From Muricauda sp. MAR_2010_75 (lineage in GTDB: Bacteria > Bacteroidota > Bacteroidia > Flavobacteriales > Flavobacteriaceae): 64,000 nucleotides of DNA. Location of the stretch: positions 3,888,501-3,952,500 of the forward strand of contig NZ_JQNJ01000001.1 of NCBI RefSeq assembly GCF_000745185.1. The letters run 5' to 3'. Each line of letters opens with the position of its first letter. Position 1 is the stretch's first letter. The translations under genes and the position numbers were made by a program. This document shows, one piece after another, positions 28,977 through 36,814 of the stretch. The notes beneath the pieces were generated by a model. It did no database searches, was not told the DNA's origin, and saw only the letters and a program-made list of their open reading frames with translations.

Positions 28977-29816
28977 TTAAATCAATTTAAGGGAAAGGGA
29001 ATCTCCTGCCTTTTTCTGGGCCAAAACACAAATAGCTGCTTCGGAAAGTTGCAAGATTCTAGGATATCCGCCCGTGGTCTGCCCATCTTTCATCAGGATG
29101 ATCAAACGGCCTGCCGGGGTAAGTTGAACGGTTCCAGGCAATGTTCCGGAGGTGAGCATGGAATGGGAATGTTCTGCAATAAGTTCGTTGAGCTGATACG
29201 CCATTCGGTCGTTGGCCTTAGAAACGGTAAACGGTTTTGAAAAGATTTCAGCCAATTGTTTATCCGTCAGAAGTGAGAACTCAGGCCCTTTAAACACTTC
29301 CAACTCATCCATGAGAAAATGGTCCTCAATCTTTACTTCCGAAATGATGGGTTTGTACGATACTGTTTCCACATATGGGATTTCATCCCCATCCTTGATG
29401 CGCTTTTTCTTGGTTACCGGAAAATATTGTGAGCGACTTTCAAGCACCTTTTCGGTCAAAAAACCTCCCTTTACAGCCAAATAGGTTCTAAATCCATTTT
29501 TCAACTTTCCAAAAGACAATATGTCTCCTTTGGACACCTGAACCACTTGATGGTTTTCAATGGAAGTGTCATTCAATTTGGGCTCAAGATGAGCTCCAGA
29601 CAAACTAATGGCAGTAGGCTCCTCAAATTGCAATTTTGGGCCCATCATAGCAATCTCCAGCACAGCATCGTAGGGGTCGTTCTCCAATAAGAGGTTTGCT
29701 TTTTTCACTGATTCCACATCCATGGCTCCCGAAATGGGAACACCAATGTCTCGGTGACCGAAACGGCCCAAATCTTGAATAGTGGCAAAAAAGCCCGCTT
29801 TTAGCACCTTAAGCAT
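28977..29816 (-). CDS. pxpC: 5-Oxoprolinase subunit C (biotin-dependent carboxyltransferase family)
   Basis: This 279-residue protein belongs to the KipA/PxpC family, recognisable by the N-terminus MLKVLKAGFFATIQDLGRFGH and by PISGAMDVESVKKANLLLEN. With PxpA and PxpB it forms the prokaryotic ATP-dependent 5-oxoprolinase that opens 5-oxoproline (pyroglutamate) to glutamate. The start overlaps the pxpB stop by 8 bases, so the two are translationally coupled. It is the last gene of the Nramp-pxpABC unit. The B. subtilis homologue was first described as KipA, but the pxp context favours the oxoprolinase role here. Confidence 0.93.
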   Translation of the reverse strand: MLKVLKAGFFATIQDLGRFGHRDIGVPISGAMDVESVKKANLLLENDPYDAVLEIAMMGPKLQFEEPTAISLSGAHLEPKLNDTSIENHQVVQVSKGDILSFGKLKNGFRTYLAVKGGFLTEKVLESRSQYFPVTKKKRIKDGDEIPYVETVSYKPIISEVKIEDHFLMDELEVFKGPEFSLLTDKQLAEIFSKPFTVSKANDRMAYQLNELIAEHSHSMLTSGTLPGTVQLTPAGRLIILMKDGQTTGGYPRILQLSEAAICVLAQKKAGDSLSLKLI

Positions 29817-30543
29817 CCAACAACACTTTTTCTGGTTTATAAATCCCTACTTCACCTTCTATCTTATGCAGGTCATACTCTGCTCTAGATATTTTTTGAA
29901 ACTGTATCTTGTCCCCCACTTTCACAAAGCAAGGATCTTTTAAACTTGGATTGAACAGGGGAATTGGACAGTTGCCGATGATATTCCACCCACCCGGAGA
30001 ATCTTGCGGATATATCCCGGTCTGCTTTCCTGCCAATCCCACGGAACCCTTGGCCACTTGAAGGCGTGGTTCTGCTCTTCTGGGAATCTCCAGGGATTCT
30101 GGTAACCCGCCCAAATACATGAATCCTGGTAAAAATCCTATTCCATAGACAATGTATTGATAAGAGGTGTGCTGTTTTATAAGTTCATCCTTGGATAACT
30201 TTAAGGTTGAACAGACTTCCTCTAAATCGATACCAAACTCGGCATCGTAACAGACGGGGATTCGCCATAAATGCTGAACACGTTTGGTCTTGGAAGCGGC
30301 TTGTTTTTCATGACACTCAAGGATGACCCTTCTTATATTATCAAAATCCAAATGTTCATCGTTGCACACCATGGTAAGGGAATTATAGGCAACGGACATT
30401 TCCCATCCAGGAAGCTTTAGTTCCTTAAACGCATCCATGAAATCGAGGATATCAGCCAAAATAGACACCTCTACCTTGCTGGGCCATTCTACTAAAACGG
30501 CTCGCTCACCAAAGGGTTTGATGCTTATGGGGTAACTTTTCAC
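29809..30543 (-). CDS. pxpB: 5-Oxoprolinase subunit B
   Basis: The protein has 244 residues when started at the GTG at 30543, which overlaps the pxpA TGA stop as GTGA. The frame is open for a further 87 bases inside pxpA, but homology starts at KSYPISIKPFGERAVLVEW. It is a KipI/PxpB family protein with a KPFGERA start, the IPVCYD strand and the GFLPGFMYLGGL and PRRAEPRLQVAKGSVGLAG segments. It pairs with PxpC and supports the PxpA hydrolase in ATP-dependent cleavage of 5-oxoproline. Confidence 0.93.
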   Translation of the reverse strand: MKSYPISIKPFGERAVLVEWPSKVEVSILADILDFMDAFKELKLPGWEMSVAYNSLTMVCNDEHLDFDNIRRVILECHEKQAASKTKRVQHLWRIPVCYDAEFGIDLEEVCSTLKLSKDELIKQHTSYQYIVYGIGFLPGFMYLGGLPESLEIPRRAEPRLQVAKGSVGLAGKQTGIYPQDSPGGWNIIGNCPIPLFNPSLKDPCFVKVGDKIQFQKISRAEYDLHKIEGEVGIYKPEKVLLDA

Positions 30544-31283
30544 TGTAGTAATTGCACCTGGTGTTTGGATAATTCTTGGGAAAGATACATTAATATTTCC
30601 AATGCGGAGGGGGTATCCCCATGGATACAAAGGGTTTTTGCCTCAATTTTGACCAACTCGCCTGAAACCGCCCGTACCTTGCCTTCCTTTATAATCGGGA
30701 GCATGTGTTGTAATACTTGTTCGGGGTCTTGAATAAGTGCATTACCCTGCTTTCGGTTCACCAAACTTAAATCTCTGTTATAATTTCTGTCGCCAAAGGC
30801 CTCATACCAAATTTCAAATCCTTGGTCAAGGGCCTCCCTGGCAATCTCTGAGCCGTAAGGAACATAAAGTAGGGCTCGCGTTTTATATTCCTGAACGGCC
30901 TCCAGATAGGTTTTAGCCAAGCTCTTATCCTTTGCCGATTGATTGTACAAAGCGCCATGTGCTTTAATGTGATGCAACTCCCCTTGTTCGTTGACGAGAA
31001 TCGCATCAAAATTCTTCAGTTGCTCTGTGATACTTCTTTGTAATTCCTGTTTTGAAATATCCATCACCTGCCTTCCAAAATTCTTTCGGTCTGGATAGGA
31101 AGGATGCGCGCCTATCTTAACTTTATGTTGATTGGCCAGTTTCACGATTTGGGTCATGGTTTCAATATTACCCGCATGGCCACCACAAGCAATATTACAT
31201 GAACTGATATAGGGAAAGATTTCGGTTTCATTACCTACACCTTCCCCCACATCACAGTTGATATCTATTGTCCAATTCGCCAT
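30540..31283 (-). CDS. pxpA: 5-Oxoprolinase subunit A (LamB/YcsF family)
   Basis: This 247-residue protein is a full-length LamB/YcsF family member. Visible landmarks are the N-terminal DINCDVGEGVGNE motif and CNIACGGHAGN, followed by KIGAHPSYPD and then the HIKAHGALYN segment. These supply the acidic and histidine residues of the polysaccharide-deacetylase-like active site. It is the catalytic core of the PxpABC 5-oxoprolinase. It lies between the Nramp-like transporter (ATG and TAA share one base, TAATG) and pxpB (4-base overlap), so the whole unit is tightly coupled. Confidence 0.95.
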   Translation of the reverse strand: MANWTIDINCDVGEGVGNETEIFPYISSCNIACGGHAGNIETMTQIVKLANQHKVKIGAHPSYPDRKNFGRQVMDISKQELQRSITEQLKNFDAILVNEQGELHHIKAHGALYNQSAKDKSLAKTYLEAVQEYKTRALLYVPYGSEIAREALDQGFEIWYEAFGDRNYNRDLSLVNRKQGNALIQDPEQVLQHMLPIIKEGKVRAVSGELVKIEAKTLCIHGDTPSALEILMYLSQELSKHQVQLLQ

Positions 31284-32479
31284 TAATACACTCCCATTAC
31301 TTTAAGAATGCTCTTTACCCCCAAAAAGATGGCAAATCCCACTATTGTCAATCCCAATATGTTTTGAACTACGGTATTCTTATGTTGTCCCATCACTGTT
31401 TTTTGATTCACTATCCATAATAATAAGATAGCCATAATCGGCAACAGCAATCCATTGGCCACTTGGGCAAATTGAATGACCTCGATGGGCTTGATGTCAA
31501 AAGACAAAAAGAACACCCCACAAAAAAGTACTACTGCCCAAACCAACTTAAATCTTTTGTCCTCCATTTCTCCGCCCCAATCAAAACAACTGCTCGCCAC
31601 AAAGGCCGCTGCAAGTGGAGCCGTTATTGCCGATGTGATACCTGCAGCCAACAAGCCGATGGCCATAAAGAACCCTGCCATTTTTCCAAAGAGGGGTTCC
31701 AAACCTTTGGCCATATCCAATGCACTGTAAACGTTGTCTATGGGAGCTGAAGCCGCAGTGACCAAAATGGCCATGGATACCAATCCGCCCAAAGCGATGG
31801 AAATTATGGTATCCCACTTTACGGTTTTGAGTTCTTGGCTCGATTTCCATTTCTGCTTCACCAAAGAGGCGTGTAAGAACAAATTGTAGGGTACCACTGT
31901 AGTGCCTACCAATGCGATGACCGTAAAAAGTCCTCCTTCTGGCATTGTGGGCAAAAGTGCTCCTTTTACTATATCTACAAATGAAGGTTTGGTCATGATA
32001 GCACAGATTAGGAAGCTCACCCCCATAATGCCCACAAGTCCAACAAAAACCCGTTCCAAAATTTTATAGCTGCTGAACCACAACAACATGAAAATGAATA
32101 TGCCCACAATGGCCGGGTAATAGGATGTCATTGTTGTACTTGGAAAGAGTTGCTCCAATCCCAAAGTGGCGCCTCCTATGTTTCCTGCCTCATAAGCCGC
32201 ATTGCCAATTAGAATAGCAGCAAGGACCACGAGGATGACAAACTTTTTAATCCATAGTGTTTTTAGTTTGGTACGGACCACATCTACGAGACCTGTTTGG
32301 GCCACCACCCCAATTCGTCCTGCCATGCCTTGAAGTACAATGGTGGCCAAAACCGATACCAACAAGGCCCAGATCAAAGCATAACCAAACTGCGCTCCTG
32401 CCAGTGTACACATGGTAAGGGTCCCTGGGCCTACAAAGGCAGCTGCCACCAATACACCGGGACCTATTTTTTTGAGCAT
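31283..32479 (-). CDS. Nramp-family transporter with altered metal site, linked to 5-oxoprolinase
   Basis: This 398-residue membrane protein has about 11 hydrophobic segments and the overall Nramp layout. The first helix reads FVGPGTLTM, where metal-transporting Nramps have DPGN: Asp is replaced by Gly17 and Asn by Thr20. The sixth helix reads V196-P197-Y198-N-L, where the family has M-P-H. Both key metal contacts are therefore missing. It is the first gene of a unit with pxpA, pxpB and pxpC. In B. subtilis an Nramp-like gene (ycsG) also sits beside the pxp/kip genes. I infer uptake of 5-oxoproline or a related compound rather than Mn/Fe, but this is not shown. Two direct repeats lie upstream (32529-32560). 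Confidence 0.88.
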   Translation of the reverse strand: MLKKIGPGVLVAAAFVGPGTLTMCTLAGAQFGYALIWALLVSVLATIVLQGMAGRIGVVAQTGLVDVVRTKLKTLWIKKFVILVVLAAILIGNAAYEAGNIGGATLGLEQLFPSTTMTSYYPAIVGIFIFMLLWFSSYKILERVFVGLVGIMGVSFLICAIMTKPSFVDIVKGALLPTMPEGGLFTVIALVGTTVVPYNLFLHASLVKQKWKSSQELKTVKWDTIISIALGGLVSMAILVTAASAPIDNVYSALDMAKGLEPLFGKMAGFFMAIGLLAAGITSAITAPLAAAFVASSCFDWGGEMEDKRFKLVWAVVLFCGVFFLSFDIKPIEVIQFAQVANGLLLPIMAILLLWIVNQKTVMGQHKNTVVQNILGLTIVGFAIFLGVKSILKVMGVY

Positions 32480-32528
32480 AGTTACGGAGGGTTTTAGGGT
32501 TTGAATTTAAGAGGATATTAGGATAAAT

Positions 32529-32560
32529 AATGCATTTCATCCAAAAAAATGCATTTCGTC
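32529..32560. repeat. Direct repeats upstream of the Nramp-pxp operon (candidate operator)
   Basis: AATGCATTTCATC (32529-32541) and AATGCATTTCGTC (32548-32560) are 13-base direct repeats with one mismatch, 19 bases apart start to start. They lie 50-80 bases upstream of the Nramp-like ATG, where a regulator could bind across two helical turns. Each contains the palindrome ATGCAT. The rest of the 182-base gap between the divergent genes shows nothing else I can name. Confidence 0.5.
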
Positions 32561-32661
32561 TAAAAGTGGGATGTTTTACATCGAGTTTTTATACGAATAT
32601 GAAAAAACAGAAGTTATAATAGTCCCAAATCATACTTAGACCTAAAACTTGACAAACACTT

Positions 32662-33105
32662 ATGACATGTAAGGATTGCGAGAAAAGTATTGGACATCAG
32701 CAATATAAAGAATCTATGGATTCATTGGGTGTTCAACTTTGTGAAAGACATACACGACTTATAAAAAAAGTCATTCTAGATAACAATACTCCCCTAGAAG
32801 CCATCCATTTATTTTACGCACTAAAAGAAGCCGGTGCCTATCCCATGTTGGAATGGTGGGATGGAAAAAAATCGGTTGACATTGCCATTTCAAGAGTAAA
32901 GCTCAATATTGAAATTGATAAGGACTATAACATGATTACACATGAACAGGCCATAAGTGATCTTGAAGATGCGATGCATTCCTTTAAAAATGGGTTTACC
33001 ACGGTTAGGATACCGCACTTGGCGGTTAAATATTATCTAGAAGATACAGTACAGAATATTTTGGGCATTATCTCTGGACTTAAGGCCAATATCAAGGCCA
33101 TTTAA
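32662..33105 (+). CDS. Small protein with zinc ribbon and nuclease-like (DUF559/Vsr-like) domain
   Basis: A 147-residue soluble protein. Residues C3 and C6 (CKDC) with C27 and H30 (CERH) make a C-x2-C-x20-C-x2-H set, a likely zinc-binding site. The C-terminal part (about 45-147) has a helix ending in LKEAGAYPMLEWWDG. It continues with the strand pair SVDIAISRVKLNIEID, then helices and a GFTTVRIPH strand. This order resembles the DUF559/Vsr-like branch of the PD-(D/E)XK nuclease fold, with the DIAI aspartate and the IEID acidic residues as candidate active-site positions. The fold call is from pattern only. Its last four bases overlap the end of the convergent cupin gene. Confidence 0.6.
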   Translation: MTCKDCEKSIGHQQYKESMDSLGVQLCERHTRLIKKVILDNNTPLEAIHLFYALKEAGAYPMLEWWDGKKSVDIAISRVKLNIEIDKDYNMITHEQAISDLEDAMHSFKNGFTTVRIPHLAVKYYLEDTVQNILGIISGLKANIKAI

Positions 33106-33551
33106 TTGCTAAACTGCAATCGCTTGTCCATCCTGGTCTCTTTGTATTCCAAAATATTGATGACAACGGATTCCTCCCCTATGTTTTCTAGATCGTTCAC
33201 ATAGTTTTTGCCCCTATTCTCAAAATATTCGGTGTCTCCGGAATCAAGCTTTATCATGTCTATTTTGCCATTGCCATATCGGGTAAGGACAAGGCCCCCG
33301 GTAGTACAGACCCAACCATAGTTTGTATTGTGCCTTCTAAAAGGGATACGCTCGCCCGGAAGCAAGCATAATTCCCATAGTTTGACACTTTCATTTTCAA
33401 ACACCAATCGATCACTCAACGATTGTGTAATTTCCTGATGCAGCAACTCATCAATCTTCTCCTGCTCCCACGGGTCAAAATTACCAGCGGGATTCAATTC
33501 AACACATTGCATTCCATGAACTTTTAAAAAACGAGCGCGAAAGTACCTCAT
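33102..33551 (-). CDS. Cupin-like protein
   Basis: A 149-residue soluble protein whose central part looks like a single cupin barrel: ELCLLPGERIPFRRHNTNYGW as the first motif, with PGE and a histidine, followed by GLVLTRYGNG and LDSGDTEYFENRG. Only one histidine is obvious in the first motif, so metal binding is uncertain. The role is unknown. The stop overlaps the end of the convergent nuclease-like gene. The 242 bases upstream, shared with the divergent M20 peptidase gene, contain AT-rich runs and ATCGATT elements but no promoter I can defend. Confidence 0.7.
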   Translation of the reverse strand: MRYFRARFLKVHGMQCVELNPAGNFDPWEQEKIDELLHQEITQSLSDRLVFENESVKLWELCLLPGERIPFRRHNTNYGWVCTTGGLVLTRYGNGKIDMIKLDSGDTEYFENRGKNYVNDLENIGEESVVINILEYKETRMDKRLQFSN

Positions 33552-33793
33552 ATTTAAATCAATAATCGATTGATTAGCAATGTTTAACGATTTTTTTGCA
33601 CTTCTAATTCAATTATTGCAATCGATTTCCTTTTTTTACCGAAATAGCCGCTAAAATTGTCATTTTCTTAATCTTGCCGTTTTTTATGTCAACCAACTAA
33701 AAATTTATATAATTTGTAGAGCATTAATGTATTTGTAATCATGTTACGCTAGATATTCAATAACCAAACTACAAACCAACCACCAACCAAACC

Positions 33794-35221
33794 ATGAAAA
33801 AAATACTACTTGCCCTTCTTGCTATCACTATAGTGCTAGCTGCTATTTTAGTATTCAACACCCTATCATTGACCTCCAAACAAGTGGAACCTGAACCCCT
33901 CACTGAAGTTCAATTTCCAGAAACTATTTATCAAAATCTCTCCAAGGCCATACAATACCCTACCATTTCGCATAACGAAGAGGCCATCCCCGACTCCACA
34001 GCCTTTAATGGGTTTCACCGGTTTTTAAAGGAGACTTTTCCATTGACGCATGAAAATTTAAGTCTTGAAAAAATCAGCGATTATAGTTTATTGTACAAAT
34101 GGGAGGGTTCAGACCCATCAAAAAAGCCCATTATCCTCATGTCTCATCAAGATGTGGTTCCTGTTGACCAACCCACGTTGCAGGATTGGGAAGCAGCTCC
34201 CTTTGAAGGTATAATTACCGACACCCACATTATAGGTCGCGGTACTATGGATGATAAGAGTTCCTTAATTGCTTTAATGGAATCTGTAGAAAAGCTATTG
34301 AGTGAATCGTTCGTTCCTTCCCGCACCATTTATCTGGCTTTTGGGCATGATGAAGAGCTTGGCGGGTCTAATGGTGCTAACAAGATTGCGGCCCATCTAA
34401 AAGCCAAGGGAATTCATGCCGCCATGACTTTGGATGAAGGTGGCATGCTTGCCGAAAACATGGTTCCTGGAGTTGAAGAAACGGTTGCCATGCTGAATTT
34501 GGCTGAGAAAGGGTATGCATCCTTCCGCCTAACGGTAGAAACCACAGGAGGTCATAGTTCTGCTCCACCTAAAGAAAATACTATCGGAATGCTTGCCAAG
34601 GCCATTGTTGACCTTGAAAATAACCAACTCCCCTACAAACTGGTAAAACCAATTGACTACCAATTTGAATACATGGGTGCGGAACTTCCGTTTTTCAAAA
34701 AGATGGCATTTGCCAATCCTTGGTTGTTCAAAAAACCCGTTCTGGAGGCTTTGAATGCCCATACCACTACTGCCCCAACAATAATAAATGGTGGAGTCAA
34801 GGACAATGTGATTCCTACTGTGGCTGAAGCGACCATTAACTTTCGGATTTTACCGGGAGAGACGATTGCATCAACAAAAGAACATATTCAAAGTGTAGTG
34901 AGTGATAAAATTAAGGTTGAGGAAGCCGGTTTTGTTACCAACCCATCCCCTGTTTCGGGAATTGATTCTGAAGCATTCAAGACCTTGGAAAAAACCATTC
35001 GCTCTGTATTTCCAGATGCTATCGTAGTTCCGGGACTGATTGGCGGTGGTACGGATGCCCGGTATTTTTATGAGGTTTCTGATGATGTATACCGATTTTA
35101 CCCTATTCGCATCAATCCAGAAAGCATGACCCGATTCCATGGCATTGATGAGAAGATAAGCAAGGAAAATTATAAGGAAATTGTCACCTTTACGTATTAC
35201 CTCATCCGAAAGTTTGGGTAG
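33794..35221 (+). CDS. M20 family peptidase, membrane-anchored or exported
   Basis: This 475-residue protein has an N-terminal hydrophobic segment (about residues 4-26) that acts as signal or anchor. The catalytic domain shows the M20 metal motifs: MSHQDVVPVD with the first zinc histidine, GRGTMDDKSS with the bridging Asp, and HDEELGG with the catalytic and ligand glutamates. A late FHGIDEKI histidine follows. Size and motifs fit the PM20D1/carboxypeptidase S-like group, which cleaves or forms N-acyl amino acids or removes C-terminal residues. It stands alone, so the substrate is open. It is distinct in sequence from the M20D amidohydrolase at the start of the window. Confidence 0.92.
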   Translation: MKKILLALLAITIVLAAILVFNTLSLTSKQVEPEPLTEVQFPETIYQNLSKAIQYPTISHNEEAIPDSTAFNGFHRFLKETFPLTHENLSLEKISDYSLLYKWEGSDPSKKPIILMSHQDVVPVDQPTLQDWEAAPFEGIITDTHIIGRGTMDDKSSLIALMESVEKLLSESFVPSRTIYLAFGHDEELGGSNGANKIAAHLKAKGIHAAMTLDEGGMLAENMVPGVEETVAMLNLAEKGYASFRLTVETTGGHSSAPPKENTIGMLAKAIVDLENNQLPYKLVKPIDYQFEYMGAELPFFKKMAFANPWLFKKPVLEALNAHTTTAPTIINGGVKDNVIPTVAEATINFRILPGETIASTKEHIQSVVSDKIKVEEAGFVTNPSPVSGIDSEAFKTLEKTIRSVFPDAIVVPGLIGGGTDARYFYEVSDDVYRFYPIRINPESMTRFHGIDEKISKENYKEIVTFTYYLIRKFG

Positions 35222-35235
35222 AGCACTGGTTAAGT

Positions 35236-36771
35236 TCAACCCAACCACCCTTCACGATCCAAACTGCGGTACTGAATGGCCTCTGATATGTGGTTGGTAT
35301 TGATTTCAGTCACATTCTCTAAATCTGCGATTGTTCTGGATACTTTCAAAATTCGATCATAGGCCCGGGCTGAAAGGTTCAACCGCTGCATGGCATTTTT
35401 CAACAGCTCTTTTGAATCTTCATTCAAGGGACAGAATTTTCGAATCAATTTTGTACCCATCTGGGCGTTGTAATGAATGTTTTCCAGTTCGGTAAAACGC
35501 TCAGCTTGAATTTTCCGAGCGGCCACCACCCGTTCCCGAATAACGGCACTATCCTCTCCTTTTCGGTCGTCCGATAGTTTTTCAAACGGAACCGGGGTTA
35601 CTTCAATATGAATGTCAATCCTATCCAACAAAGGACCGGAGATCTTGCCTAAATACCGCTGCATCTCCACAGGAGAAGAAGACAGTGGGGCATCAGGGTC
35701 GTTAAAATAACCGCTTGGACTCGGGTTCATACTGGCCACCAACATAAAGCTACTGGGGTAGGTTATGGTATATTGTGCACGTGCAATGGTTACTTCCCTA
35801 TCTTCCATGGGTTGGCGCATTACTTCCAACACGCGACGTTCAAATTCGGGGAGTTCATCCAAAAAGAGCACCCCATTGTGGGACAAGGAAATTTCCCCGG
35901 GCTGGGGATAGCTTCCACCTCCTACCAAAGCAGCTGCGCTGATGGTATGGTGAGGATTCCGAAAGGGCCGTTGGCTCATCAAACCTCTATTCTTGACTTT
36001 GCCCACCACGCTGTGTATTTTTGTCGTTTCCAACGCTTCGTGTAGGGTCATGGGCGGCAAAATGGAAGGCAAACGCTTGGCCAACATGGTCTTTCCCGCT
36101 CCCGGTGGGCCGATCAATATGATGTTGTGTCCACCAGCAGCCGCTATTTCCATACAACGTTTTATGCTTTCTTGGCCCCTAACATCCGAAAAATCAAATT
36201 CAAGGTGGCCGTATTGCCCATTAAATTCCTCTTGGGTATCCACTAAAGTTTCAGTCAAAGGTTTCTCGGAATCGAAAAAGTCGATGACCTCTTTAATGTT
36301 ATCCACGCCATACACCTTAAAATCTTCCACCACAGCAGCCTCCATAGCATTCTCATTGGGAAGAATAAATCCTTTGAAACCTTCTTCCTTGGCTTTGATG
36401 GCTATGGGCAAGGCCCCTTTTATTGGTTGCAGGCTTCCGTCCAACGACAGTTCCCCCATAATTAAGTAATCCTGTATTTCTTCGGAATTGATTTGGTTGG
36501 AGGCTGCTAGTATCCCTAGCGCCAAAGTGAGGTCGTAAGCGGAACCTTCCTTACGCAAATCGGCTGGGGCCATATTAATGGTAATCTTTTTACCGGGAAT
36601 TTTGTAGCCAATATTCTGAAGGGCAGCCGCAATACGATAATTACTTTCCTTAATGGCATTATCCGGGAGACCCACCAAATGATAACCAATCCCTTTATCT
36701 ACATTTACTTCTACCACTACAGTTGTGGCCTCAATGCCAAAAACGGCACTTCCATAAACTTTTATGAGCAT
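35236..36771 (-). CDS. YifB/ComM family Mg-chelatase-like AAA+ ATPase
   Basis: This 511-residue protein has the three-part layout of YifB/ComM: an N-terminal ChlI-like domain (residues 1-170, from KVYGSAVFGIEA), a central AAA+ domain and a C-terminal Mg-chelatase-like domain. The AAA+ domain has Walker A GPPGAGKT, Walker B in GVLFLDELPEF and the MRQPMEDREV segment. ComM homologues act as helicases that help branch migration during natural transformation in Gram-negative bacteria; whether this organism is transformable is not known. The gene follows the MG2-domain protein gene by 43 bases on the same strand and could be partly read through from it. Confidence 0.94.
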   Translation of the reverse strand: MLIKVYGSAVFGIEATTVVVEVNVDKGIGYHLVGLPDNAIKESNYRIAAALQNIGYKIPGKKITINMAPADLRKEGSAYDLTLALGILAASNQINSEEIQDYLIMGELSLDGSLQPIKGALPIAIKAKEEGFKGFILPNENAMEAAVVEDFKVYGVDNIKEVIDFFDSEKPLTETLVDTQEEFNGQYGHLEFDFSDVRGQESIKRCMEIAAAGGHNIILIGPPGAGKTMLAKRLPSILPPMTLHEALETTKIHSVVGKVKNRGLMSQRPFRNPHHTISAAALVGGGSYPQPGEISLSHNGVLFLDELPEFERRVLEVMRQPMEDREVTIARAQYTITYPSSFMLVASMNPSPSGYFNDPDAPLSSSPVEMQRYLGKISGPLLDRIDIHIEVTPVPFEKLSDDRKGEDSAVIRERVVAARKIQAERFTELENIHYNAQMGTKLIRKFCPLNEDSKELLKNAMQRLNLSARAYDRILKVSRTIADLENVTEINTNHISEAIQYRSLDREGWLG

Positions 36772-36814
36772 TTAGTATTTTTCTTGTTAAACGAGAACGA
36801 AAAAGTAAACGATC

